Assembly (NCBI GenBank): GCA_002633025.1 | Contig: NMRB01000486.1 | Location: forward strand, 110,550 to 174,549 | Source: Notospermus geniculatus | Lineage: Eukaryota; Nemertea; Pilidiophora; Heteronemertea; Lineidae | Direction: 5' to 3' | DNA: 64,000 bases | In this document: positions 45,674 through 57,288 of the stretch, one piece after another | Numbering within the stretch: the first letter of the stretch is position 1 | How the letters are laid out: each line of letters starts with the position of its first letter | Notes under the pieces: generated by a model | The model's input: the letters and a program-made list of their open reading frames with translations, nothing else | Told to the model about the DNA's origin: nothing | Databases searched by the model: none | Position numbers and translations under genes: made by a program

Positions 45674-46217
45674 TAGGCCCTGTTCACACGGAGTCGGTTG
45701 ATCCAGATCAAGGCCAGTTCACTTTGTTTTTTATACCGTGAAAAAGCCATGGAACTGTATTATCCTTCCCTTTTCATGGTAAAAAGGTAATGAACTCTAG
45801 CGTCCAATGGAAATACCTAGTATGTCACATTTTGTTGTTTTCGAGAAAAATGGGTTTATGTGGAATGACAACTTGGAAGAGTTTTGTTGTGGAAAACACT
45901 CCTAATTAAAAATATGTCATAAAACAGGATTAAATGCAAATTGCTATGTTTTACCTCTGATTTCATGCTGAATTTGCAAAGGTAAATACGTAGTAAGTCG
46001 CAATTCTGATGACTTAGACGTAAAAACCGAGTAAGTGCACACTGTCTTTCCGAGGCTTTGGCGAACATTTTGCAAACAAAAACTGTTTATTATGATGAAA
46101 CAATATCTAGTAAGTACGAATTTGGCCTTAACTCATTTTTTCCAAAAATGTGACTTAATAGGTATTTCCATTGGACGCTAGAACTGGCCTCGAACCGACT
46201 CCGTGTAAAAAGACCTA
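45674..46217. mobile_element. 544-base foldback element
   Basis: The left arm has ACACGGAGTCGGTT, AGGCCAGTTC, TAGCGTCCAATGGAAATACC and TATGTCACATTTT. The right arm has the inverse blocks in mirrored order. The left arm holds an extra ~75-base insert between GGCCAGTTC and TAGCGTCC that is itself weakly palindromic. The spacer contains no transposase-like frame. Confidence 0.8.
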
Positions 46218-46400
46218 ATAACAATTCTCCTGTTTGGTGCTTAAATGGGTCCGGTGGGTTTCAGTTCAGTTTCTTTATTAATTTCCATTACTTGGGCATT
46301 AAATTGGACCGTAGTGACTCCTATTGGTCAACTGACTGACAGCTCCTACTGTCTTCCGGTTGTACCACAATCATGCACCACGCTTGGCGTTCAAAAATCC

Positions 46401-46516
46401 ATTTTTTTTCGTACGCGAAATTGCTAGACGAAAAGGTTCACATCGGCTAAATAATGGAATTTGGTACGTGAAAGGATCCTCAGCCTTAGCCCAGTTATTT
46501 CGCGTACGAAAAAAGG
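46401..46516. repeat. Inverted repeat, TTTCGTACGCGAAAT arms
   Basis: TTTTTTTCGTACGCGAAAT at 46,402-46,420 and ATTTCGCGTACGAAAAAA at 46,497-46,514 are near-perfect inverted repeats with a 76-base spacer. It is a candidate small MITE. Confidence 0.6.
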
Positions 46517-48116
46517 TATTTATAATTAAAATGACAACCGTGATGATTAAATATGTGACACGTCTCTTTCCTTCAAATTGTACTGCAAGTACCATGTGAC
46601 AGGACTCTTTTTCTATCATTCATCACTATTGGTACAGTGTTTGCCATGAGACTAACGACAAAAACTAACATATCGCGTCTACATGACCATTGAATGTTCA
46701 TCCATGTATGATTCACAACCGTTGCAGGTATTTTTTCATTATCTTTTGATGGCGTTGTGGAATCTGCCGTCTCCACTAGGTAGGAACGAGTTATGATGGG
46801 CTCGTTGACTATGTAGGAGCATGTTAAGATGGTACTTATAAGATATGGGTGTGGTCCTGCTTGTTCAGATGACGAACACACAGTGTAACAAATTGATTTA
46901 TTTTGGCTTACATTGTACCGAATGAAATACATGTACACCTTGAAGAACGCTAATTTCATTAAGCCTGAGATCTTAGAGCAGGTATATCATGTCATCAAAA
47001 TTAATGTCGTCAATCCACAGAAATATAGCTTACTGAATTCTATTTTACTACAATACGCGCAGACTTCCCTCCGCAGTTATTGTTAGGACCACTTTTTTCC
47101 AAAAGACATACTGCGAAAGTCGGCCATGACAGGTCAGAATGGGTAAACAAACCTCAGCCCAGTGCATTTGTACAGTTGGCCCGTTGGCTGGTTGGGACGA
47201 GGGTTTGCAAGACTTTCCGACTTTTCTGCTTGTAAAATTCCTCCTGCGCCAACAATCAACGTTATCTTGCTGTTAAAATAAAGCTGCCTTCTTGCTCAAT
47301 CTGCTTTATACATGCATCTGCCAAACCTATATTTTGGACAGTTTGGAATCCTCTCGAAATACTGGAGCATGAAACCAATATCCCAAAGGGATTTAGATAA
47401 AAGTTGTTCTCGACCAGCTTGACCAAATTAATGGTGTCCAAAAATGTAATAAAAAGGAGCCAACACATTGATTTAATGAATACGATATAGCCAGCTTGTT
47501 TGCCGCACTAGAGCAGAAACATACGTGGAGTACGCAACAGTAATGGAGGAAGGTCATGGGTATTTTATAAATGAAACGGAATGCAGGCCCGACGAAACCG
47601 ATACGGGACATTGACGTCATTGGTGATGGTGGAAAAGCATGACTGCAAAGGAAACCCCTTCTCCGATTGCATGTTACTTCTATATACATTATAAGAGGAA
47701 TGTTTTGATATCAAAATTGCTCTAAGTGAAGACCAGTTGTTCTGGATTATTGGCATTCTAGACAGAATACAAGAGTTATCACACGTAATTGCATGATAAC
47801 CTAATACTGAAGGGGGCCTCACGGTATTTTCTGCTTCTTCGCAAACAATGCCCAGCAGCAGTCGCCAATGTTCCACCGACTCTTTCTCCTCTGAGGGGTG
47901 TCTGGCTAGGATGACCGGAAAGTAATCAGGTGAAAATGCACCGTAAGGTAAACGGACTACAAATACAATCATGAGGCCCAGTTGTTCAAGAGAACACTTT
48001 TGTCGGTGATAGAATATTATAGACTCGGAGTTCCACAACGGATTGGTCCGTATCCATGTACTGCACATGGCGGTAGAGAGTGCAGGCCTGGGCCTTTCCA
48101 TATAGCCTCAGTAGGG
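46517..48116. other. Stretch without recognised genes
   Basis: It includes the longest ORF of the window (178 codons, minus strand, 47,565-48,101) and a 128-codon minus-strand ORF (46,573-46,959). Neither shows recognisable motifs, a signal peptide or repeated domains. ORFs of this length are expected by chance in a sequence of this size. Confidence 0.4.
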
Positions 48117-48239
48117 AGTCTTCGCAAAGCCCCCGAAACGCCAACGCAAACGCCAAACCCATTGTTCTATGCTACGAAGAGAGCACCGAACAAAAGGATA
48201 GACGTTCGCGTTGGCGTTTCGGGGGCCTTGCGAAAACTT
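48117..48239. mobile_element. Foldback MITE, family F5
   Basis: It starts GAGTCTTCGCAAAGCCCCCG and ends CGGGGGCCTTGCGAAAACT. The body has AACGCCAACGCAAACG and GATAGACGTTCGCGTTGGCG. It is the reverse-oriented relative of 14,858-14,986. Confidence 0.85.
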
Positions 48240-49090
48240 TATACTCTACGCGCCCTAACGTTAATACAATTCAGGCAAATACTAGTAGTATAGTAGGGCC
48301 AACTAACGTCAAGATTGCAGCCTTTTACACTGAAGCGATATGCGGTCGAATCATCGCCAACATTTTCAAACGTTACAGACGCACATTTGCACATGTTGCA
48401 AACTAAACCTTGCGTTCGCTGTCGACAAGAAGTTAGATTTCCAATTTGATATTTACCGAGTTTAGTATAATGATCGAACACGAAATCTTCGAGAGATGCA
48501 GTAGCAGTGTGATGATATTGCACGACAGGTCTACTTGGTTCGAACTGTACGTTTACATCCATCGACCACATGTTTACGGTTACCCTTCTACACGGTTACC
48601 TTTCTGCACTATCACTATCTTTTCTATCAGAGGCATGCTCACGACACGCTGGCAGAAATGTTCCAAGCTTAATCTTCATGTAACTAATGTTACGCCTTTA
48701 GGTTGTTTTCCTTCGTCTGAGTTTCCACACTCTCCGATAATTGGGCGTGTCTTAGATCAATACAACTGCTTGATTGGATATTATGGATTTTCAAACTAAA
48801 CACCTGTTTTGGCATCCACGCTTGCCACAGTGTCTCTGCTATTTGAGTAAGTAATCGAAAGTTATCGCTAGTCGAAACATCGTTGAATTTCGGTTTGCGC
48901 TATACCAATTAACTTGAGGCGACAATTACATTTTGCTTAAATTGATCTGTCGGGAAAAAGCTCCCATGTGATTGAAAAACATGGATGTGCTATCTCGCCA
49001 CGTTTCAACCACATGACAGGAACTTTCTATTGGCGTTTTTTTTCTTCTCTTTTTCTTACGATAATAATTGTATTGATGAATGTTGTGCAC
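48240..49090. other. Stretch with nothing recognised
   Basis: ORFs of about 110 codons on opposite strands share no motifs. A short direct repeat of CGGTTACC occurs near 48,577-48,601. Confidence 0.35.
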
Positions 49091-49173
49091 ATCCTCCCAT
49101 AGCAGGGCTTTGGTCTCGTTCTTCTGTGAGTGGATGAAGAAGAGCGAGGTGAAAACCCCTGCTGTGGGAGGAT
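49091..49173. mobile_element. Short MITE, family F3
   Basis: Termini ATCCTCCCATAGCAGGG and CCCTGCTGTGGGAGGAT. GTTGTGCAC is found on both sides (49,082-49,090 and about 49,176-49,184), a 9-base target duplication with a two-base offset. A duplication of 9-10 bases fits Mutator-like elements. Confidence 0.8.
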
Positions 49174-49302
49174 GAGTTGTGCACTGTACATCAGGCTCAT
49201 ACCGCAGTGGACATGCTATCGACACGAAATGCATGTTATTTGCAGATGACAAGAATCATGAAAAGAACCTATACAATGCAAGGTACTGGCTAGGTTACTT
49301 GT

Positions 49303-49346
49303 CATATCCAAAATAGATAAGCGAGCTTATCTATTTTTGGAAATAT
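49303..49346. repeat. Near-perfect palindrome
   Basis: CATATCCAAAATAGATAAGC and GCTTATCTATTTTTGGAAAT form a hairpin with almost no loop. It could be a minimal foldback element or a cruciform-forming site. Confidence 0.7.
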
Positions 49347-49674
49347 CCATGTGCTCAGAATATCTGATTGCGAAATGCAGGTACATGTAAGATTATCAAC
49401 GATGGATTGCCTTCAAAATTGTCAGATGGGAACTCTTGCAGCTGAGAGACTTTTCGAATACACCCTTTCAGAAACGGTGCTCAGGGTTCAGTGACGACGG
49501 CTAAGGGGGCTTCTTTAGCCCCTTCCACTGCCATAAAAAAGAGACGGTCACAGTTGACCACAATATTTGAATTCTTTTGATGACGTGCAGGGGAGAATTT
49601 AGTTCGAGCACTGGCCGCTGAATTTCTGGAAAGCTGTATAGCATTGGCGATACTGACCATCCATTTTGGAGATC

Positions 49675-49810
49675 GGGATTTAGCTGAGGGGTAGTGCTGG
49701 CGAGGTTGCTATATGTAGATGCGAGAGGGATCGTGGGTTCGATTCCCGCGAGAATTTCAAATGTAGGTTTGTGAAGAGGATGGAGCGTGTTGGGCGATGG
49801 GAGATACATA
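49675..49810 (+). mobile_element. tRNA-like SINE, family D
   Basis: A-box TAGCTGAGGGG at 49,681 and B-box GGTTCGATTCC at 49,736, spaced as in a tRNA. The T-stem pairs (GTGGG with CCCGC), but acceptor-stem halves do not, so it is not a functional tRNA gene. A body of about 60 bases follows before the TTAA of the next element. Only one copy was noticed. Confidence 0.55.
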
Positions 49811-49812
49811 TA

Positions 49813-50070
49813 TTAAAGACAATGTATCATGACTTCACTGTTAATACATTCAATGTTTGTAAACATGGATGTTTACATTATGTTATTTTGGACTTTTGGG
49901 ACATGCCATCCGACCAAATTGAACACTTTCGGTACCAAAAAAAATTCTAGAGGGGCATGCCACCAACAAATTACTCATAAGACAAAGAAAGACTGGACAC
50001 AAACAAACAAAAGGTAAATAAACAATGATTTTTGTGGCCCGCGAAAATGCTTGTGATACATTATCTTTAA
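49813..50070 (+). mobile_element. TTAA-flanked MITE, family F4, copy 1
   Basis: TTAA at 49,813-49,816 and 50,067-50,070 flank inverted termini AGACAATGTATCA and TGATACATTATCT. The interior reads TGTTTGTAAACATGGATGTT, then GACTGGACACAAACAAACAA. TTAA duplication suggests piggyBac- or Kolobok-like mobilisation. No transposase. Confidence 0.82.
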
Positions 50071-50766
50071 GGTGCGATATTTGGGAAGCGATGTGTAGCT
50101 TTGATGTAAATTGAGGTTGCTTTGACGTTAAGTTTCTTTTATTGTATCCGTCAGATCGATTGGATACTCATTTCTAAGAGAGGAGTCCGATTACTGGTCA
50201 TCGAGAAACTGGCATGACCAAATCTAACAAATATCGTGACATTGTCAATCAGAAAATGTCAAAAGTACCTCTGCCTTCTCCGTAAGTACCGTACCTGCCC
50301 TGGGCCGTCCTAAACCAATCATTTTCATAATCAAAAGATTATAACCTCCTTTGAAGATTGTAATAAGTGTTCGAAAGCGTATATAACGCACATAAGTAGC
50401 AACGATAAGGATATTAACCAAATATACCCTGGAGGTTGTCAATATGCCCCGTGGGCACGGGGTGAGTTATCTGCGAATACTATCAGAAACCTCGTAACCA
50501 AGCGACCTCCTGCACATCAGCTGGCTATTGGTACATGTAGAATTAGTGTTGTCTCATATTTCGGGAGGCTGTTCGTGGATTGTACCCCGTGTAAAGAGCG
50601 AGAACGTTGAAAAGGAAATTAATCTTGAACAACTTGTGGCCTAAGTTTTAAGAATACAGTGATCGATAGGAACACAAGCTTGATGAGAATACGGCCATGG
50701 TCAGTATGATTTTACGTGCAGGCTGAAGTTCCTCCACTGGACGCTCCTCCACTAGGAAGTGGGCTC
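50071..50766. other. Unique stretch between the two F4 copies
   Basis: No gene is seen. A short hairpin CCCCGTGGGCACGGGG lies at about 50,446-50,461. Confidence 0.5.
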
Positions 50767-51022
50767 TTAAAGATAACCTATCACAGATATTTTCGCGGGC
50801 CACGAAATTCATTGTTTATTTACATTTTGTTTGTTTCGTGTCCAGTCTTTCTTTGTCTTATGAGTAATTTGTTGGTGGCATGCCCCTCTAGAAATTCTTC
50901 TGACACCAGAAGTATTCAATTTGGTGGGTTGGGATGTCTCAGAAGTCCAAAATAACACAATGTAAACATCCATGTTTACAAACATTGATGTAAACAATGA
51001 AGTCATGCTACATTATCTTTAA
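50767..51022 (-). mobile_element. TTAA-flanked MITE, family F4, copy 2
   Basis: It is the reverse-oriented counterpart of 49,813-50,070, with TTAA at 50,767-50,770 and 51,019-51,022. Both copies share TTGTTGGTGGCATGCCCCTC and GTCCAGTCTTTCTTTGTC on opposite strands. Divergence is low to moderate, with a few small indels. Confidence 0.82.
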
Positions 51023-51500
51023 TTGGCAAGTCACCATTGCTGGTTTCTTTATAACTTTCGCTAATACTACAAACGCCGCCATTAGCTTCTGCGGCCGAAT
51101 TGCCCACACAGAGCCAACTTGCGCGAGAAAACCCGTGACTCTCTCTCGAGAGAAGATGCTTTCTTTTCATGCAGACATTTCACATTCCTCGTCTTCATCA
51201 CCCTGAGTATTGCTAAAAATTCGCCATGACCAAGATGTGAACTCTCCAATTTGCACCTCAACGCCATCACCATTTAATCAACACGGATAGCAATCACACC
51301 GCGCAGGAACCTGCTCATCTACAAGATTTACCAAACATCAGACTTGATATGACCTTTTGACCTCGGCAGTCTCCTTAATTAATGAATGAGAATTCACTAA
51401 GGATCATCCAAACATCCCCAACGACACCGGAACGACCGTAGAAGTGCCCTTCAAGATTAATGACAACGATGACGATTCCAGTGCATATCAAAACAACCCC
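51023..51500. other. Stretch with nothing recognised
   Basis: CTCTCTCGAGAGA near 51,138 is a short palindrome. No gene was recognised. Confidence 0.4.
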
Positions 51501-52395
51501 GCTAACAACTCCCTTGTCTGTTGTTGTAGAGGATACTGAAATTCGTAGAACATGTCATGGATGTGAAATACTGTTGTTATAAGGCCCCTCATTTCAAATT
51601 TTTATGGTGACACAAGTCAGACTGTTTAATAATCACGCTCAGTGCCGTGGATCTGAATACGAAGGTATTGTAAACGAAGAGAGACGCCGCTGAGCTCAGG
51701 GTTGACCTTCCTTGAAAAACCCTGTTGACAACTCCCTTGTCAGTTGTTGTAGGGGATATTGAACTTCATAGAACATGTCGTGGACGTGAAATACCGGTAC
51801 TGTTGAAACGCCCCTCATTTCGAAATTTTATGGTGACACTATCATCCAGACTGTTTATCAAATTGAGCGCCATGGGTCTGAATATGAAAGTATATTGTAA
51901 ACACGGAATAGAGCCGCTGCATGAGTTGTGGGCGGTCGACCTTCCTTGAAAAACCCTGTTGACAACTCCCTTGTCAGTTGTTGTTTTGGACACTGAACTT
52001 CGTAGAACATGTCATGGATGTGAAATACTGTTGGAAGGCCCCTCATTTCGAAGTTTTATGGTGACCTATCCAGATTCTTTGATAATCAAATTGAGTGCAG
52101 TGGATCTGAATATGAAGGTTTGTAAATACGGAATAGAGACGCTGAGATCAGGGCTGACCTTCCTTGAAAAACCTTGTTGACAACTCCTTCGTCAATTGTA
52201 GAGGATACTGAACTTCGTAGAACATGTCACGGATGTAAAATACTGTTGAAAGGACCCTCATTTCGAAATTTTATGGTGACACTATCTAGACTGTTTATAA
52301 ATCAAACTGAGTGCCATAGATCTGACTATGAAAGTATTGTAAACACCGAATACAGACGCTGTGCCCCGGGCTGACCTTTCTTGAAGACCTCATAT
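51501..52395. repeat. Tandem array of ~220-base units, four copies
   Basis: Units begin at about 51,501, 51,725, 51,959 and 52,177 with TTGACAACTCCCTTGTCAGT. Each carries GAACATGTCATGGATGTGAA, CCCCTCATTTCGAA, ATTTTATGGTGACAC and AAACACGGAATAGAG, and closes with GCTGACCTTCCTTGAAAAAC. Units differ by about 10 percent and by small indels. No unit keeps a full open frame, so this is non-coding satellite-like DNA. Confidence 0.93.
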
Positions 52396-53310
52396 CCGAA
52401 AGGACCGTTATGTTGTTGTGCTGTGTGCGGAGACTTGCTGGCCCGGACAAATAATCCACATACCGACCCATTCCATCAAATGCCGAAGAAGGAAGCGCCA
52501 TGCCAATATGGAACCATTAGGCTACTACATGCTCATGCTCACTAAAAGTTTGAGTAAAAGCGGGTGATTAAGGAGAATGGACTGTCATTTATCCGATCTG
52601 CTTGGGCAGCAATCCGATGATGTCCCGGGCGGAGTGTTTGAAGATCTTGCAACAAGGAGACGAATATGAAATCGTTCGAAAAGACGTTTTTCTAATACAC
52701 CGCTAAGCCTGTCTCAGCAGCGGATTACATGCCATTATGAACTTGGACTCATCCTTCGTCATGGCTTTCGATCTATATGATATTATCCTACGATGTTGAA
52801 GATAGAGATTTAGTCTTGACTGAGACAATATCAATATATTGCCTGGCCTTGTTATCAGTTGCATCACCGATGTCCTTGGGAAGAGCGGTATCCATGGCGA
52901 GTGATCGATAACCGGTTTGCAATTTATTCAAGGTCAGTGGGCACCTCAGAGGACACCAGACGGAATGAACGGAAGATCTGATTTCGCAAAAGACAATACT
53001 TCAGTCAACAGGTTTGTCATCAGCAACACAGGCATACGTGATTTGGGTTTTGAGTCTTTCTCAGAGAAGGAGAAACAAAACGTATACAGTATACAGAGCT
53101 TGTGGTGTGATCTACATGTAGGAGAGCAGTTGTGTATTTTTTAGAGTGCCAACAGCACGGCTCGGAATCTCGACGACAATCCTTTTCTTCGTTCTCTATG
53201 CACGAAACCCAACCACTCTTGCATCTCTAAACCCTCGAACTATAAATTGGTTCCAACCCGAAAACATAGGTCTAAACCATGGGCAAACATGGGTTGGCCA
53301 AGCACACAAT
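52396..53310. other. Stretch with nothing recognised
   Basis: Short ORFs only on both strands. Confidence 0.4.
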
Positions 53311-53403
53311 GGCCCGTGTTTTAGTTTGCTCCTCAACGTATAAAGGAGTTCCTCAAGCCTTGAATAAATCCTTTACGTTGAGGAGCATTCTAAAATACGG
53401 GCC
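53311..53403. mobile_element. Palindromic MITE, family F9 (short form)
   Basis: GGCCCGTGTTTTAGTTTGCT and AGCATTCTAAAATACGGGCC are inverted, with CCTCAACGTA and TACGTTGAGG-like motifs next to them. The terminal wording matches 44,969-45,088, but the interior is different and shorter. Confidence 0.78.
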
Positions 53404-54171
53404 AACGTGTCGTTGCTTATGGCTCTTGGACTTCGGCTTACTACATTTTTATGTATCAGTTTTGGCGAGCACCAAGTACAACTACGCTTATCGATGTACA
53501 CCTCGCGGAAGTCCCAAAATAATGTGATTTTACCTCCGAGACAATCTTGGTAACCATGCTCAAAAAATCACTGTAACTTACACACTACGTGGGCTAAAGA
53601 CTAACATCACCATGTGAAGTGATATCTTACCTGAAAATAGAAGAAAATATCAATGATTAGTAATTAGTAAAACAGAGGATCCGTGGAAATATGATACTTA
53701 GATGACTCCCTTTTGGGAATAAACGTAGAAATCGACGCTTGTGGCCATCCAGTCTCATGCATTTTCTTCTTAGACGATTAGGTTTTATCTGATTCGCCAC
53801 GAATCGTGGATTTTTTCCCCATTGTATTGGTATTCAGTCGCGTATCTCACTCACAGTCTGTGTACGAATGCAAGCCACCTCATTCATTTTTAAGACGTTG
53901 TGGAGAAATAATGGACGCAGCAGACTGGCATTGACCAAGAGTCGTTCAAAAAGCCTTTTGTTTTTTAGGTAGCTCTGGGGCTATAGTGAGTATCTCTGCT
54001 GTAATGGAGGATATTTGTTTTACTTAGTATACAGTAGTAGTCTGCAGTTAGCGAGTACATGTAGGTACATTGTATTATGCCAGGTTAAAAATGGTAAGGA
54101 CATCCTGAACCATCAGGGTCAAATGCTCCACCTCTGCACTTGTCGTTGTAGGGAACGGTAGGGAGGGTCTG
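53404..54171. other. Stretch with nothing recognised
   Basis: No ORF above 82 codons and no repeats were noticed. Confidence 0.4.
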
Positions 54172-54303
54172 TACCAGAAATTTTTTTGAGGGTACTAAAT
54201 TCTTCGAAATCAGCAAAAATCCCATGAAATTAAAGAAAATGACCCTTTTCTGTTCCTTTGAGGGTACCAGCATAGTACCCTTAGTACCCTCTGGCGAAAA
54301 CAC
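54172..54303. repeat. Foldback-like element related to 187-492
   Basis: The right end TACCCTCTGGCGAAAACAC matches the terminus type of the first element in the window. Several copies of GGGTAC/GTACCC lie inside in both orientations (TGAGGGTACTAAATTC, TTGAGGGTACCAGCATAGTA). Confidence 0.4.
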
Positions 54304-54990
54304 TAGCACTAGGGACCCTAAATATTCAGAATTTCTCAGGATGTGGAAAAGACGACATCTTTGTACATGTAATTATTTTGTCGTCATCATCATGCGCTTC
54401 ATCATCACAAACAATATAAACGCCTGCGACTTTCTTGATTCCGAAAAAGATAACGATGTTGACGACAACAACATGATCATTACAGCTATCAAAACTGCGA
54501 TGATGCAAAGTCACGCCTTCCTCCCGTGTGAGCTCAAATTATTGGCCATACCATAAACCCAACGCTAGGAGATCTCAGCTTCTTTCCCAGTCTTTGCTTA
54601 TTTCCTTCAGGAAGGACCATGCACTAGCCTGAATTGAATAGAACTCAGGAGTCGACCACCTCATGAACTGGTGATCAACAATGGTCGTAAAAAGCCAGGG
54701 ATAGCATTGGTTAAGACCCAAATTTCTCATTTGGTAGTTAACTGATATTTCGCCTTCTGGCAGCTACTGCAGTTTAATCCTTTCTAATCGTTTAAATGAC
54801 AAACGGCCAATCACGATTCGCAAACACCTGCCACTTGTGTGACGCGGTGAAATCTGGCCTCATTAGCTCGTGAAGACCGTAATTTGCTAGAACGGTAACA
54901 CTAAACGAGGGTATCCACTGCATGCTGCAACACACAGATTCCCAGGAAGGTGAATTAAGAAATTCACACATTCAATGCAAAATTGAAGGA
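54304..54990. other. Stretch with nothing recognised
   Basis: A 110-codon plus-strand ORF beginning at 54,224 shows no motifs. Confidence 0.4.
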
Positions 54991-55264
54991 GGAGCCACGG
55001 TGGTGTAGTTGTTCGGGCCTCCGACTCGCGGTCAGAGGGCCCCGGGTTCGAATCCCACTGGGCGCGACACTTTGGGCAAGTCTCTTTGCCTCCTCTCTCC
55101 ACCCAGGTGTATAAATGGGTACCGGTCGGAAATGCCCGGACTGTAGTGCTGAATGGGCAGCTCATCTGAGTTCTACTGAAAGGTTTCAGGATAGACTGGG
55201 GTTAAAGTGTGAAGTCGGATGACACCTCTACCGTTGTTGATATCAGACTTTAACTTTAACTTTC
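54991..55264 (+). mobile_element. tRNA-derived SINE, family B
   Basis: It starts GGAGCCACGGTGGTGTAGTT. A B-box GGTTCGAATCCC and the shared body TTTGGGCAAGTCTCTTTGCC follow, and the tail is TTTAACTTTAACTT. It aligns over its entire length with the minus strand of 21,334-21,624. CAAAAT occurs on both sides and may be a short target duplication. Confidence 0.88.
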
Positions 55265-56240
55265 AAAATGCTTTAGATTGAATCTGGTACATTTCGACGA
55301 GTCACACTCCCGGGTAAGTCTGAACACGAATGACGGAAGAATAAAGACAGGCTTTGGACAAAAAACGTATTGATAAAGCAACCAAGCTGTCTGTCGACGT
55401 GATGGGGAACAGATTTTACTATAGCTGCAGGTTTCGTGAGCTACATGCAACAAATAAGAACGAGAAAAAGCTTTTTTGAATGAGTATCTCGGTCCCCGCC
55501 GGCCTTACTAGAAAAGCTATGAAAATATCATCCAGATTGGTCTATCTCAATAGACTAGCCTCTGCGGGTTACGGAGCCTTCGCCGACTTCCACTCCATAA
55601 AGTTCAACGGCACTTTACTGGCGTCAGAGAAGTTCCACACAAGAACGATGGACAGAAACACAACAGCTTCATTTCAACTTCCAACCAACCAAGCATGGAC
55701 GAAATTACAAACTTGCCCTAATCTACATGTACCCACGCGTGTACATTAAATGAAGACGACCAGCACGCTGGATATAGATTTAAAACGGAAATGTGTCCAA
55801 CTTGCAGTAAATTATTCAGGAAATGACGTCATGATGGTTTTGTACGGAACCTACTCAGCAAATGGGGCTCTTAGGTGTATTAAAATTGTCGTTTAGGTAT
55901 CAAAATAATCAGGCACGAGACGAACTTTGATTTTGGCTAAGAATAGCTTCAAAATGATATGTACCAATAATTTACGGGTCCCCTGTCGAGAACTTATACC
56001 ACGAGGCGACCTGAATGTAAAAGAGATGCTGGCGGAGTGCGGCAGGAACGGGACGTAGCAACGTCTCATCAAGCTGGTTTCATAGAAAACAACTATGTAT
56101 ACTTGAAACTACATCAGAAAAAAGTGTGATTGGCCCAATGTATGACTACATACCAAAGAATCATTTGTACACAAGAAATCCCACTGTAACCAAGATGGCG
56201 GACGACCGTCGAAAGGATGAATACGTGAGAAACTCTGAAG
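55265..56240. other. Stretch with nothing recognised
   Basis: An 89-codon plus-strand ORF at 55,480-55,749 (MSISVPAGLTRKAMKISSRL...) has plausible composition but no recognised family or splice context. Confidence 0.3.
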
Positions 56241-56489
56241 GAGCGCCTTGATAGCCTAGAGGTTAGCACGTCCGCTCAGCAAGCGGCAAACGGGTTCCAG
56301 GTTCAATCGGCCCGGGCCATGGGATATCATCCATCATGGCTCATCAGTCCGTCGCATGGGACAGTAAACCGTGGTACCTTCTGTGTTTGCAAGTGCCTCA
56401 TCAAAACTTGAGATGGCCTCTATTCCATACTCACAAGGGCCAATGCAGCTTTTGCTTCGGCCCTGATGGAAAATCCATTAATACAAAAT
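56241..56489 (+). mobile_element. tRNA-derived SINE, family A
   Basis: Head GATAGCCTAGAGGTTAGCAC, hairpin CCGCTCAGCAAGCGG, a damaged B-box (AGGTTCAATCG), then GTCCGTCGCATGGGACAGTA and GGCCCTGATGGAAAATCC with an A-rich tail. Internal deletions around the AAGTAAAAGACC part make this an older copy than 27,542. Confidence 0.82.
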
Positions 56490-56623
56490 GAAAGCTTGAA
56501 TCTGCTAGCATTACATGAGATTTTCACCAGGCAAGAGAAGGCAATGTATCGCCTCCACATCTTCGACCAAAGACACTCGCTGAAAGAAATCCAGCAACGA
56601 GGTGCACGAAGAGATTCAAGCCG

Positions 56624-56624
56624 N
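56624..56624. other. Single-N assembly join
   Basis: An ambiguous base without duplicated flanks that I could find. Confidence 0.6.
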
Positions 56625-57077
56625 TCACGTTCAATTCAAAATCCGCCGTGTGCCACTTCAGTTTCCATTATAGTTGCACGTCTTAAAAAGTCATGAACAG
56701 CCATGGACAATTAACCAATGAAATACATTAACAAATGAATGGTGGAGAGAGATGCTTGACATGGACTGCTCAATCTTATCAAATTACCTCGATAGAGTGC
56801 GCTGTTTATTCGGGCGGGAGAAAATTTCCCCGAGAGGTGCGGTGTTATGTTCAGCGACCGGCACTGTATCGAATTCTTGGTCTGGAAACAGAGAGTACCG
56901 TACTTTAAGAATTTTCCCTCTCTCATCTGGAACGCTGCTAATGATTTGCCGTCTCTGGTAAGTTGGGCAAACTGAAGACGACGGAACGAACTGGCTGGAG
57001 ACGAAAAACTATGGACAAAAGACAGACAAAGCTCCAAAACTTCAATGCCATCTCAGAACAAGGAGTGGGGCGAAATT

Positions 57078-57288
57078 TATACCATACAGTAGCTACGAAG
57101 TGGAAATTTCAAAATTCAAGATGCACCTGGACAGGCCTAACTCTTTCGATCTTATGCTAAAAGATGCACTGGCAACAGGGACATTTGTGGTACCAACCAT
57201 CTCCAGAAATACATTAGGTCCTGGAAATGAAGTTGAATTTCGTATTTCGTACTTCGTGTTTCGTCAGATTTGCAAAACTTTTACAGAA
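57078..57288. mobile_element. Half-length relative of family F2c
   Basis: ACGAAGTGGAAATTTCAAAA, TTTGTGGTACCAACCATCTC and TTCGTACTTCGTGTTTCGTC match the right half of 39,041-39,438, but the left half is missing. The terminal GGGAGG is also lost. Confidence 0.7.

Noticed and set aside
47565-48101. Longest ORF, 178 codons on the minus strand, as a gene
   Set aside because: No recognisable motif, repeated domain or signal sequence. At the stop-codon frequency of this AT-rich DNA, an ORF of this size is roughly expected once by chance in six frames of 64 kb.
49681-49752. Functional tRNA gene
   Set aside because: Pol III boxes are present, but the acceptor stem does not pair and the anticodon arm is poor. 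It is better called a tRNA-like SINE head.
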